From: Cellvibrio sp.
Lineage (GTDB): Bacteria; Pseudomonadota; Gammaproteobacteria; Pseudomonadales; Cellvibrionaceae
Reading direction: 5' to 3'
DNA length: 64,000 nt
NCBI GenBank assembly: GCA_016712405.1
Contig: JADJRD010000001.1
Location: 1-64,000 of the forward strand
Position numbers and translations under genes: made by a program
Shown: positions 48,482 through 57,984 of the stretch, piece after piece
Position numbering within the stretch: position 1 is the stretch's first letter
Layout of the letters: every line of letters starts with the position of its first letter
The notes under the pieces: generated by a model
Databases searched by the model: none
What the model was told of the DNA's origin: nothing
What the model saw: only the letters and a program-made list of their open reading frames with translations

Positions 48482-49786
48482 TTGAAACCGGTAAGAGTAG
48501 GTATTTGCGGTCTTGGTACCGTTGGCAGTGGGGCAGTTAACATACTCACACGCAACAAAGACATGATTAATGCCCGTTCCGGTTGCGATATTTCTATCAT
48601 TCAAATTGCTGCACGCCGCGACAATCCCAATTGCAATACCTCAGGATACAAAGTCACTCGTGATATTTTTGAGGTCGCCAATAATCCTGATGTGGATATT
48701 TTGGTTGAAGTGATTGGCGGAACCACAGTCGCGAAAGATCTAGTATTAAAAGCGATCGCTAATGGCAAACATATTGTCACTGCCAACAAAGCCTTGATTG
48801 CACATCACGGCAACGAAATTTTTGCCGCAGCCAAAGCACGTGGCGTTACTGTTGCTTTTGAAGCGGCTGTTGCGGGTGGTATTCCGATTATCAAAGCGAT
48901 TCGTGAAGGTTTGGCTGCAAACCGCATCGAATGGTTGGCAGGTATTATTAACGGAACTGGTAATTTTATCCTCACCGAAATGCGCGACAAAGGTCGTTCA
49001 TTTGATGATGTGTTAAAAGAAGCGCAAGCCTTAGGTTATGCAGAAGCTGATCCCACTTTTGATGTAGAAGGAATAGATGCCGCACACAAATTAGTGATTC
49101 TTGCTTCACTGGCTTTTGGTATTCCGCTTAATGTCGATAAGGTTTTTACTGAAGGTATTACCAAGCTGACCCCAGCTGATGTGACCTACGCAGAAGAGTT
49201 AGGTTATCGCATTAAAAATCTAGGTATTGGTCGTCGCACTGCGAAGGGTATTGAATTGCGCGTGCATCCTACATTAATTCCTGAAAAACGTTTGATTGCG
49301 AATGTTGATGGTGTAATGAATGCGGTGTTAGTGAAAGGTGATGCGGTAGGCCCAACACTTTATTACGGTGCAGGCGCAGGCGCAGAGCCAACGGGTTCAT
49401 CAATCGTTGGCGATATTGTCGATGTCGCTCGCACTTTGACTGCAGCACCCGAAAATCGCGTGCCTTATTTGGGTTTCGGTTCTGACTTCGTTGCCGAACA
49501 ACCGATACTCTCAATTGATGATGTGGAGTGCGCAAATTATTTGCGCATGTCGGTATTGGATAAACCTGGTGTTCTTTCAAAAATTGCCACGATTTTGAGT
49601 GATTCTGGTATCAGTATCGAAGCTATGATTCAAAAAGAAGCCAAAGAAGGCGAATCCAACGTGCCGTTAATTTTGTTGACCAATATTGTGCAAGAAAAGA
49701 AATTGGCTGCGGCAATTCGCAGTATTGAATCTTTGGATAGTATCAGTGGCAAAGTTCAACGCATTCGTGTTGAGAGTTTGAAGTAA
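48482..49786 (+). CDS. hom: Homoserine dehydrogenase
   Basis: 434 residues from a TTG at 48482 with GAGAGGG about eight bases upstream. The NAD-binding start is V-G-I-C-G-L-G-T-V-G-S-G. A family segment is G-I-I-N-G-T-G-N-F-I-L, and the catalytic part has E-G-I-D-A-A-H-K-L. A C-terminal ACT domain (MSVLDKPGVLSKIATIL) suggests threonine feedback. It is the monofunctional type without an aspartokinase part. thrC follows after a MITE-like element. Confidence 0.95.
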   Translation: MKPVRVGICGLGTVGSGAVNILTRNKDMINARSGCDISIIQIAARRDNPNCNTSGYKVTRDIFEVANNPDVDILVEVIGGTTVAKDLVLKAIANGKHIVTANKALIAHHGNEIFAAAKARGVTVAFEAAVAGGIPIIKAIREGLAANRIEWLAGIINGTGNFILTEMRDKGRSFDDVLKEAQALGYAEADPTFDVEGIDAAHKLVILASLAFGIPLNVDKVFTEGITKLTPADVTYAEELGYRIKNLGIGRRTAKGIELRVHPTLIPEKRLIANVDGVMNAVLVKGDAVGPTLYYGAGAGAEPTGSSIVGDIVDVARTLTAAPENRVPYLGFGSDFVAEQPILSIDDVECANYLRMSVLDKPGVLSKIATILSDSGISIEAMIQKEAKEGESNVPLILLTNIVQEKKLAAAIRSIESLDSISGKVQRIRVESLK

Positions 49787-49789
49787 CAA

Positions 49790-49990
49790 ACACCCTCTCC
49801 CCAGCCCTCTCCCATCAAGGGAGAGGGAGCAGATTGAAGTTCTAAAAAATATTTTTGTAATTTTACAGTTTGTTAACTTCACAAAAATATTGAACAAAAC
49901 CAATTCCCCTCTCCCCTCGTGGGACGACTACAGGAAGTAGGAGGTAGAGTAAAGCAGGAGCACTTACCGAGAGGGGTAGGGGAGAGGGGG
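49790..49990. repeat. MITE-like element with inner insertion, hom-thrC gap
   Basis: Same family as 46542-46697, but the right hairpin is split by about 46 foreign bases (49924-49969, containing CAGGAAGTAGGAGG and GCAGGAGCACTTACC), after which GAGAGGGG resumes. The hairpin CCCTCTCCCATCAAGGGAGAGGG is intact at 49805-49827. Confidence 0.75.
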
Positions 49991-50024
49991 AAATTCTGCA
50001 ATATTTAAAACAGGTTTTGAAATC

Positions 50025-51422
50025 GTGAAATACATCAGCACTCGTGGGCAAGCGCCCGCACTCAGTTTTGAAGATGTGGTATTAACAGGTTTGGCTCCTG
50101 ATGGTGGTTTGTATTTGCCAGAAACCTTGCCACATTTTTCCAAAGAAGAAATTGCATCCTGGGCAGGATTGTCGTATCAGGAGCTCGCATTTAACGTAAT
50201 GAAACCTTTTGTTGCGGGTGCAATCAGTGATGCTGATTTTAAAGCAATCATCGACAAGGCTTACGAAACTTTTCGTCACGATGCAATTGCTCCCATGGTG
50301 CAAACTGCGCACAACGAATGGATTCTGGAATTATTCCAAGGCCCAACACTCGCATTCAAGGATTTTGCATTGCAATTTTTAGGTCACTTGCTCGATCACT
50401 TATTGAAAAAGCGCAATCAAAAAGTGGTAGTGATGGGTGCTACATCAGGCGATACAGGTTCAGCTGCCATCGAAGGTTGTCGTCGTTGCGATAACATCGA
50501 TATTTTTATTATGCATCCACACAATCGCGTGTCAGATGTGCAGCGTCGACAAATGACCAGTGTGTTAGCGCCCAACGTATTTAATATCGCACTTGAAGGC
50601 AATTTTGATGATTGTCAGAACATGGTGAAAGCCAGTTTTGCTGATCAATCATTTCTGCCAGAAGGTCGTCAGTTGGTTGCGGTTAACTCAATCAACTGGG
50701 CGCGCATCATGGCGCAAATTGTTTATTATTTTTATGCAGGCCTCGCATTAGGTTCGCCACATCGCCCTATGGCTTTCTCTGTTCCGACTGGAAACTTCGG
50801 TGATATTTTTGCAGGTTATCTTGCGAAAAAAATGGGGCTGCCTATTGATCAATTAGTGATTGCGACTAACAGCAACGATATTCTGCATCGTTGCATTAGC
50901 AGTAATGATCACAGCAAACATCAATTGCAACACACCTTGTCACCGAGTATGGACATTATGGTGTCGAGCAATTTCGAACGCATGTTGTTTGATCTTTATG
51001 ATCGTGACGGCAACGCGATTCGTCAGTTAATGGAAGATTTTAAATCTGGCAGTATGACCTTAAAAGAATCTGCACTTTCACGCGCACGCGAATTGTTCAC
51101 TAGCTATGGTGTGAATGATCAAGTGACTATTGATGTGATTCGCAGTGTGTTTGAAAACACTGGCTACTTGCTTGATCCGCACACTGCAATTGGTGTTGAA
51201 GCTGCACGCAAAACCCGTCGACGTCATGACATTCCCATGGTGTGTTTGGCCACTGCGCATCCAGCAAAATTTCCGGAGGCAGTACGCAAAGCCGGGCAAG
51301 AGCAAGATCCTGCATTGCCCCATCACATGAAAGATTTATTTCAACGTGAAGAGCGTTATACAGTATTGCCGCAGGAGTTGAAAAAAGTTCAGGAATTTAT
51401 TGCGGCGAATGTGAGGAAGTAA
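50025..51422 (+). CDS. thrC: Threonine synthase
   Basis: 465 residues from the GTG at 50025 (M-K-Y-I-S-T-R-G), the usual start. The PLP lysine is in L-A-F-K-D-F-A-L-Q. Further segments are V-M-G-A-T-S-G-D-T-G-S-A-A and F-S-V-P-T-G-N-F-G-D. It converts phosphohomoserine to threonine. hom-thrC-recJ order is conserved in relatives, here interrupted by a DUF559 gene. Confidence 0.95.
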   Translation: MKYISTRGQAPALSFEDVVLTGLAPDGGLYLPETLPHFSKEEIASWAGLSYQELAFNVMKPFVAGAISDADFKAIIDKAYETFRHDAIAPMVQTAHNEWILELFQGPTLAFKDFALQFLGHLLDHLLKKRNQKVVVMGATSGDTGSAAIEGCRRCDNIDIFIMHPHNRVSDVQRRQMTSVLAPNVFNIALEGNFDDCQNMVKASFADQSFLPEGRQLVAVNSINWARIMAQIVYYFYAGLALGSPHRPMAFSVPTGNFGDIFAGYLAKKMGLPIDQLVIATNSNDILHRCISSNDHSKHQLQHTLSPSMDIMVSSNFERMLFDLYDRDGNAIRQLMEDFKSGSMTLKESALSRARELFTSYGVNDQVTIDVIRSVFENTGYLLDPHTAIGVEAARKTRRRHDIPMVCLATAHPAKFPEAVRKAGQEQDPALPHHMKDLFQREERYTVLPQELKKVQEFIAANVRK

Positions 51423-51433
51423 ATTAAAAAATC

Positions 51434-51853
51434 ATGGATGATTTGCAAATTTGGACTGCACAAAGAGCTAAAGATCTTCGTAAAACACAAACGCCACATG
51501 AAGAAAAAATGTGGCGTTATTTACGCGCAAAGCGATTCTCCGGATTTAAATTCAAACGTCAGGAACCCATAGCCAGATATATAGTAGATTTTGTCTGTTA
51601 CGAGGCAAAATTAATTATTGAACTCGATGGCTCGCAGCATGTTGAAAACAAAAGCCACGATGAAAACAGGGATTGCTGGTTGCAGGAGCAAGGTTTTCGT
51701 GTGTTGCGTTTTTGGAATAATCAACTTACAAAACAGACCAAGGAGGTTATGGATGAAATTTGGAGTGCTTTGCAAAGCAAAACACCCTCTCCCCAGCCCT
51801 CTCCCATCAAGGGAGAGGGAGCAGATTTGAGTTCTGAAGGAACAGGAGGATAG
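51434..51853 (+). CDS. DUF559 endonuclease-like protein, second copy
   Basis: 139 residues. The DUF559 domain is complete: L-R-K-T-Q-T-P-H-E-E-K-M-W, then FKFKRQEPIARYIVDFVCYE, then LIIELDGSQH, with the catalytic-type D, E and D. The last 25 or so residues (after S-A-L-Q-S-K, reading T-P-S-P-Q-P-S-P) are encoded by a MITE-like element. The gene is an insertion between thrC and recJ, which are normally neighbours. It is a paralogue of the gene at 19305-19940; both touch palindromic elements. Nuclease activity is expected from the fold only. Confidence 0.82.
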   Translation: MDDLQIWTAQRAKDLRKTQTPHEEKMWRYLRAKRFSGFKFKRQEPIARYIVDFVCYEAKLIIELDGSQHVENKSHDENRDCWLQEQGFRVLRFWNNQLTKQTKEVMDEIWSALQSKTPSPQPSPIKGEGADLSSEGTGG

Positions 51854-51936
51854 GCTTCAAAGAAATGAGTTCAAATAAAGTTTTGAACAGAGCCAATTCC
51901 CCTCTCCCCTTGTGGGAGAGGGGAGGGGAGAGGGGG
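51771..51936. repeat. MITE-like element, first of a tandem pair
   Basis: Hairpins CCCTCTCCCATCAAGGGAGAGGG (51799-51821) and CCCCTCTCCCCTTGTGGGAGAGGGG (51899-51923). The first 123 bases, starting TGCAAAGCAAAACACCC, are repeated at 51962-52084. It encodes the tail of the DUF559 protein. Confidence 0.75.
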
Positions 51937-51961
51937 AAGATCTTTAAAGAAAATTTAAATT

Positions 51962-52084
51962 TGCAAAGCAAAACACCCTCTCCCCAGCCCTCTCCCATCA
52001 AGGGAGAGGGAGCAGATTTGAGTTCTGAAGGAACAGGAAGATAGGCTTCAAAGAAATGAGTTCAAATAAAATTTTGAACAGAAC
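51962..52084. repeat. Second, partial MITE-like copy before recJ
   Basis: Direct repeat of 51771-51893 at an offset of 191 bases with only a few base changes. The copy includes the TGCAAAGCAAAAC bases that end the DUF559 core, so the duplication started inside that gene. The right hairpin is missing. Confidence 0.75.
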
Positions 52085-52105
52085 TATTTTTCAGAAATAA
52101 TCCCA

Positions 52106-53887
52106 ATGCAAAAAATTATCCGTCAACGAAAAATTATCGAAACCACCGGGTTACCCCAAACTATTTCACCGCTATTGCAACGTATTTACACTTCACGTGG
52201 CATCAAACACGAAAACGAATTGCAATATTCGCTCGCGCAATTATTAAAACCGAATTTTAAAGGCATGCAAGATGCGGTGAGCATTTTAGCTGATGCAGTT
52301 GTTGCACAAGCGAAAATTATGATTGTCGGTGATTTTGATGCGGATGGTGCAACCAGTAGCGCATTAGGTGTGTTGGCATTGCGTGCAATGGGTTTGCAAT
52401 CTGTGGACTTTTTAGTGCCCAATCGCTTTGAATATGGATATGGATTAACACCGGAAATTGTTAGGGTTGCTGCTGCACAAACACCGGATGTGATTATCAC
52501 AGTTGATAATGGAATCTCCAGTATTGAAGGTGTGAATCTCGCACGCGAATTAGGTATTGCAGTGATTATTACTGATCACCATTTGCCCGGAGAATTATTG
52601 CCGGATGCCGATGCCATAGTGAATCCGAATCAACCGGGTTGCCCTTTTCCCAGTAAAAATTTAGCCGGTGTTGGTGTTATTTTTTATGTGATGAATGCTT
52701 TACGTGCTGAATTACGTTCGATGGGATGGTTTGTGGAAAGTGGAATTACTGAGCCCAACATGGCGAGTTTTTTGGATTTGGTCGCATTGGGAACTGTTGC
52801 GGATGTAGTGCCCTTGGATCACAACAATCGTGTATTGGTTGCGCAAGGTTTGGCGCGTATGCGCGCGGGTCATGCTCGTTCTGGCATTAATGCTATGTTG
52901 GAAGTTGCGGGAAAAACCACACAAAAAATTGTAGCCAGTGATTTGGGTTTTGCAATTGGCCCGCGATTAAATGCCGCCGGACGTTTGGATGATATGTCAT
53001 TGGGTATTCAATGTTTATTATGTGATAGTCCATCACTCGCACGTGAGATGGCATTGCAGTTGGATGATTTAAATCGTGATCGAAAAGCGATTGAAGGCGG
53101 AATGCAGCAAGAAGCTTTGCGCATGTTGCAAAAGCAATTGGCGTTGGATGAACAATCTTTACCCTGGGGTTTATGTTTGTTTGACGAAACCTGGCATCAA
53201 GGTGTGATTGGTATTTTAGCATCGCGAATAAAAGACAAATATCATCGCCCTACAATTGTGTTTGCTGATGTGGGCAATGACGAAATCAAAGGGTCCGCAC
53301 GTTCAATTCCCGGCTTGCATATTCGTGATGCGCTGGATGCCGTTGCTAAAAAACATCCTGAGTTATTACAAAAATTCGGCGGTCATGCCATGGCAGCAGG
53401 CATGAGTTTATTGCGCAATAATTTTGACGCTTTTACAAAAGCATTTGATGAAGAGGTGCGTCGTCAATTACAGGAAGAAGATTTACAAGCCGTTATTCAA
53501 ACCGATGGTGAATTAAAATCGGATGAGCTGTCTATGCAATTAGCCAATCAATTGCGCGATGCTGGCCCTTGGGGACAACATTTTCCAGAACCTATATTCG
53601 AAGGTGATTTTTTTGTATTGCAACAAAAGTTGGTGGGCGACAAACATCTCAAATTATTATTGTCTCTTGATCAACAACAAGCTGGATGGATTGAGGCGAT
53701 TGCATTTAATATTGATCCGACGGTCTGGCCGAATAATGCAATCAAAAAAATTCATGCGGTTTATAAATTGGATGTGAATGAATATCGTGGGAATTATTCG
53801 TTGCAGTTGTTGATTGATTATTTGGAAGCCTGTGACCCCCTCCCAGCCTCCCCCTTGCCAGGGGGAGGAGCTTTACTCCCTACTTAA
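52106..53887 (+). CDS. recJ: Single-stranded-DNA exonuclease RecJ
   Basis: 593 residues. RecJ is a 5'-3' exonuclease of recombination and mismatch repair. DHH-family metal motifs are D-F-D-A-D-G, V-D-N-G-I-S and T-D-H-H-L-P; the DHHA1 part has F-G-G-H-A-M-A-A-G-M. The normal protein ends around L-Q-L-L-I-D-Y-L; the last residues (C-D-P-L-P-A-S-P) are read from a palindromic element that also supplies the stop codon. Confidence 0.95.
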   Translation: MQKIIRQRKIIETTGLPQTISPLLQRIYTSRGIKHENELQYSLAQLLKPNFKGMQDAVSILADAVVAQAKIMIVGDFDADGATSSALGVLALRAMGLQSVDFLVPNRFEYGYGLTPEIVRVAAAQTPDVIITVDNGISSIEGVNLARELGIAVIITDHHLPGELLPDADAIVNPNQPGCPFPSKNLAGVGVIFYVMNALRAELRSMGWFVESGITEPNMASFLDLVALGTVADVVPLDHNNRVLVAQGLARMRAGHARSGINAMLEVAGKTTQKIVASDLGFAIGPRLNAAGRLDDMSLGIQCLLCDSPSLAREMALQLDDLNRDRKAIEGGMQQEALRMLQKQLALDEQSLPWGLCLFDETWHQGVIGILASRIKDKYHRPTIVFADVGNDEIKGSARSIPGLHIRDALDAVAKKHPELLQKFGGHAMAAGMSLLRNNFDAFTKAFDEEVRRQLQEEDLQAVIQTDGELKSDELSMQLANQLRDAGPWGQHFPEPIFEGDFFVLQQKLVGDKHLKLLLSLDQQQAGWIEAIAFNIDPTVWPNNAIKKIHAVYKLDVNEYRGNYSLQLLIDYLEACDPLPASPLPGGGALLPT

Positions 53888-53940
53888 TGCGAAGTGCGAT
53901 TTGTTCCCTCCCCTGGGAAGGGAAGGGTTAGGGTGGGGTC
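53834..53940. repeat. GC-rich MITE-like element at the recJ 3' end
   Basis: Ends GACCCCCTCCCAGCC and GGTTAGGGTGGGGTC are inverted. Inner hairpins are CCCCCTTGCCAGGGGG (53850-53866) and CCCTCCCCTGGGAAGGGAAGGG (53906-53927). The element includes the recJ stop codon. Confidence 0.78.
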
Positions 53941-53965
53941 TTGATTGTGTTTTTAAATTAATTAA

Positions 53966-54577
53966 TTACTCCAACAACTTCTCAAAATACCCCCTAACAT
54001 TCTCCATCACCAAAGGCTGACCCTCAGCAGTGGGATGAATGCCGTCGTTTTGCATTAATGACGGGTTAGTTGCAACACCTTCCAATAAAAATGGCACCAG
54101 CAAAAGATTATTTGTTTTCGCCAATTCACTATAAATATTTGCAAAAGATTCTGCATAGCGTGCGCCGTAATTTGGTGGAATTTGCATGCCGAGTAAAAGA
54201 ATTTTTGCTTTTTGTTGGTGAATGCTATCAATCATGGATTGCAAATTATTGCGGATAAAATTCAATGGTTGCCCGCGCAATCCATCATTTCCGCCGAGCT
54301 CTAAAATCACGTAATCAGGCTGATGAGTTTTCAACAGTTGATCAAGTCTTGCTTTGCCACCTGATGTGGTTTCACCACTGACACTGGCGTTGATCCATTT
54401 CAGTTGATGTTTTGCTGCCATTTCCGTTTCCAACAAGGCGGCCCATCCCTGTGTTATCTCAATTCCGTAGCCGGCACTCAGGCTATCACCCATGACTAAC
54501 ACACTTGATTCTTTTGCGCTGACTGATCCTGTTAGGATTAGCGTGAGTAAAAAGAAGTAAATTCTGAAACGGTACAT
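53966..54577 (-). CDS. tesA: SGNH-type acyl-CoA thioesterase/lysophospholipase TesA
   Basis: 203 residues with a signal peptide (FLLTLILTGSVSA). The SGNH blocks are visible: G-D-S-L-S-A-G-Y-G with the catalytic serine, E-L-G-G-N-D-G-L-R-G, and D-G-I-H-P with the catalytic aspartate and histidine. It is a periplasmic esterase acting on acyl-CoA and lysophospholipids. It is divergent from ybbA, as in many gammaproteobacteria. Confidence 0.92.
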   Translation of the reverse strand: MYRFRIYFFLLTLILTGSVSAKESSVLVMGDSLSAGYGIEITQGWAALLETEMAAKHQLKWINASVSGETTSGGKARLDQLLKTHQPDYVILELGGNDGLRGQPLNFIRNNLQSMIDSIHQQKAKILLLGMQIPPNYGARYAESFANIYSELAKTNNLLLVPFLLEGVATNPSLMQNDGIHPTAEGQPLVMENVRGYFEKLLE

Positions 54578-54677
54578 AGAGTTGATACCCCTAAATCAAT
54601 AGAATGAAATCCAATTACACAATTCGTACGTCAATAGAGTAATACAAACGTAAATTTATTTCACTTCAGGAAATAGC

Positions 54678-55394
54678 ATGACAGATTCCATCGAACGTCC
54701 AACGATTGTTGAAGCAAAAGCCATAACCAAACGTGTCGAAACACAAGAAGGTGAACTGGTTATACTTCATCCGGTTGATCTTGTAGTTGCACAAGGCGAA
54801 TCACTGGCCATCACTGGTGCATCAGGTTCAGGTAAATCCACTTTATTAGGCATTTTGGCTGGTTTGGATTTGCCCACATCCGGTGATGTGATCATCAACC
54901 AACAAATCATTACCCACATGGATGAAGAGGGTAGAGCAAAAGTCCGTGCGGATTATGTGGGATTTATTTTTCAATCCTTTCAATTGTTGCCGGGTCTGAC
55001 AGCATTGGAAAATGTGATGTTGCCTTTGGAATTGCGCGGTGACAAACAAGCGCGAAGCAAAGCTGAAAACTTTTTGACTCGTGTAGGTTTAGCGCAGCGA
55101 TTCCAGCACTATCCGCAACAACTGTCCGGTGGTGAACAACAGCGGGTAGCAATTGCCCGCGCATTTGCGTGCGAACCTAAAATTTTATTTGCTGACGAAC
55201 CAACAGGTAACTTGGATTCACACACAGGTGAAAAAATTATCGAATTACTCTTTTCCTTAAATGCTGATCAGGGAGCTACCTTGATTTTAATCACTCACGA
55301 AGAGCGATTGGCACAGCGCTGTCAGCGCCGTATTCAATTGGCAGCGGGTGAGTTGGTTGCAAATGAAAATTCTGCAACCAATAAACAGGATTAA
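54678..55394 (+). CDS. ybbA: ABC transporter ATPase YbbA
   Basis: 238 residues. Walker A is G-A-S-G-S-G-K-S-T, the signature is L-S-G-G-E-Q-Q-R and Walker B is I-L-F-A-D-E-P-T-G-N-L-D, as in the LolD/MacB-like group. The permease gene follows after two bases. Divergence from tesA identifies the YbbA-YbbP system. Its substrate is not established; export or extraction of an envelope lipid-type molecule is the group's theme. Confidence 0.9.
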   Translation: MTDSIERPTIVEAKAITKRVETQEGELVILHPVDLVVAQGESLAITGASGSGKSTLLGILAGLDLPTSGDVIINQQIITHMDEEGRAKVRADYVGFIFQSFQLLPGLTALENVMLPLELRGDKQARSKAENFLTRVGLAQRFQHYPQQLSGGEQQRVAIARAFACEPKILFADEPTGNLDSHTGEKIIELLFSLNADQGATLILITHEERLAQRCQRRIQLAAGELVANENSATNKQD

Positions 55395-55396
55395 TT

Positions 55397-57888
55397 ATGT
55401 TGTCTTTTCATTTATTAAAGCGAAATTGGCGCAGCGGTGAATTAAAACTGCTGAGCTTGTCCATTATTCTTGCGGTGACTGTTTTAGCCGCCATTTCTGT
55501 TTTTACCTCGCGTTTGCAATCTACTTTGATTAACGAAAGTAATTCGGTATTGGGTGCTGATGCCGTTATTAATGGATCGCAACTCCACAATCCTGAATGG
55601 GAAGCTCTCGCAGAAGAAGCTAATGTAAAACATACTCGGGCTGTTAATTTTGCGTCTATGGTTTTTGCTGGCGATGAAATGCATTTGGCCTCGGTCAAAG
55701 CCGTCGATGCCGGATACCCTTTGCGCGGTCATTTTGAAATCAGCAAACAAGCATTTACTTTCGAAGCCTCCGCCATTCAAAAAATTTTGCAAGGGCCAGC
55801 GCAGGGTGAAGCCTGGGTAGATTCACGCATGTTGCCTTTGCTAAAAATTAAAATGGGCGATCAGGTTTATGTTGGCGAATTACCCTTGAGAATTACACAT
55901 GTATTGATTGCTGAGCCTGACAGCTCTAGCCCCTTTAGTATGTTTGGTGCAAGACTTTTGATGAGTTATCAAGATTTGCCTGCAACTCAAGTCATTCAGC
56001 CGGGTAGTCGTATTGAATACAAATGGTTGCTGTCGTCGGATTCACAAAGCGATTTGCAAAATTTTCTGAAAAAATTAAAACCTCAATTGAGTGAACATCA
56101 AGCTATTCGCGATGTGAATGACTCACAAGAAAGAGTAGGGCGCACCTTGCAAACCAGTCAGCAATTTTTATTGTTAACTGCGGTGATTGCGGTGTTGCTC
56201 GCCGGTGTTGCGATTTCGATTGCTGCCAGACAATTTTCAGAACGCCATACCGATCAGGTTGCTTTGATGAAAAGTTTAGGCGCATCCGCAGCCAAAGTAC
56301 GTCAGTTATATTTCTTCCAATTATTTATTTTAGCTGCAATCGCATCGGCTATTGGTTTGTTGATTGGTGAAGCTATGCAACAGCTGATCGCCATATCCGT
56401 ACAAAAAGCCTATCAAATTCGATTGGGTGATGCGCAATGGTTAGCTTACCTGCGCAGCTACGCCAGTGGTTTTATTTGTTTGATCTTTTTTGCTTTGCCA
56501 GCGCTTTGGTATTTGCCTTCAGTATCACCTTTAAAATTTTGCGCCGCGAATTAAAAGTGCTGCAACCTCAAATATGGATGCAAGGGATTTTTGCCTTGGT
56601 TGCAGTATTGCTGCTGATTGTTATGTTCAGCCGCAATATCAGCCTTGCATTAACTCTATGTGCAGGTCTGGCTGTGGTGATTCTGGTCAGTTTGGTTGTC
56701 GCTGCAATTTTATTGTGGCTGGCAAAAAAATTGATAAAACAATTAGGCGGTTATTGGCGCTTGGCTTTTGCAGCGATTCTGCGTAAACCCGGCCAAAGTT
56801 TAATTCAGATAATGGTTTTTTCTATCGCCATTATGTTGCTCTACACACTGGTGATTGTGCGCACCTCGTTGATTGAAGAATGGCGAGTACAAATTCCGCT
56901 TAATGCGCCAAATCACTTTTTGGTCAACATTCCACCGGAAAGCATGCCAGTTATAGAACAGATTCTTCAAAAAAATAAAGTGAAGCCAGAACCTGTTTAT
57001 CCCATGATGCGTGCTCGTTTAACGCAAATTAATGATCTGGAGACCACCGAAGAACAAAAAGCATTGAGCAATGCCCTGCGTCGCGAATTGAATATTACTT
57101 TTGCCAAAGATCTGGCAGCGGATAATAAAATTACCCAAGGCGATTGGTGGGAAAAATGGCAGCGCTCAGAAAAAAATATTCCGGGCGTATCAGTGGAAGA
57201 AAATACAGCTAAAGAAATTGGTTTGAAAATTGGTGATAAACTGACTTTTTCTATTGGCGGATTAATTCTGCATGCTGAGGTTTCCAGTTTTCGCAGTTTG
57301 GATTGGCGAAGCATGCGCCCCAATTTCTTTTTTATTTTCGAACCCGGTTCATTGGATCAATACTCACCCACTGCAATCACCAGCATTTATTTGGCGCCTG
57401 AACAAAAAGTGGTGATCAATCAATTGCTGCAAGAAAATCCCAGCATTCTGGTGATTGAGTTGGATCGCATCATTGCGCAAATCCAAAAAATTATTCAGCA
57501 AGTCAGTGACGGTGTGTTACTGGTGTTATTCCTCACCCTGGCAGGCGGTTGTTTGGTATTGTTTGCGGCAGTGATTAGCAGCGTCGACAATCGCAAAAAA
57601 GAAGCCGGTTTATTGCGAGCTTTAGGTAGCTCACGACAATTAATTTTGGGCAGCATTCTGGTTGAATTCGCAATTCTTGGTTTCCTTGCAGGATTCATCG
57701 CCATTGTTGGAGCTGAAGTCTTATTGCTTGGTTTGCAGACCGTAGTACTGGATACCCCTATACAACCTCATTACCTCTATTGGTTGATCTCGCCTGTCTC
57801 CGGCAGTTTGTTATTAATGCTAATGGGATATTTTTCTTGTCGCCGGGTTGTAACTACGCCTCCATCGATTATATTGCGCGAAGCATGA
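55397..57888 (+). CDS. ybbP: ABC transporter permease YbbP (frameshifted)
   Basis: Two frames, 55397-56554 and 56437-57888, make one permease of about 830 residues. The first part has one N-terminal membrane segment, a large periplasmic domain and a FtsX-like set of helices (LLLTAVIAVLLAGVAISI). The second part has middle helices and a second FtsX-like domain near the end (LLVLFLTLAGGCLVLFAAV). Adding one A to the run at 56533-56536 restores S-P-L-K-I-L-R-R-E-L-K across the join. The stop codon TGA overlaps the end of a palindromic element. It forms a transporter with YbbA. Confidence 0.88.
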
Positions 57889-57963
57889 CCCTCCCCAGCC
57901 TCCCCCTTACCAAGGGGGAGGAGCCAGTTCCCTCCCCTGGTAAGGGGAGGGTTAGGTGGGGTC
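57887..57963. repeat. GC-rich MITE-like element after ybbP
   Basis: Short copy, 77 bases: left end GACCCTCCCCAGCC, right end GGTTAGGTGGGGTC, with hairpins CCCCCTTACCAAGGGGG and CCCTCCCCTGGTAAGGGGAGGG. It starts at the ybbP stop codon and ends 21 bases before the MATE gene. Confidence 0.78.
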
Positions 57964-57984
57964 TAATTAATTTTTCAAATATCT

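Noticed and set aside
49990..50025. Threonine-type leader or riboswitch before thrC
   Set aside because: The short space holds only the end of a repeat and the start codon; no Thr/Ile-rich leader frame is seen.
51771..52084. Possible CRISPR-like direct repeats
   Set aside because: Only two copies at 191-base spacing, each with internal hairpins of a dispersed element, and no cas genes.
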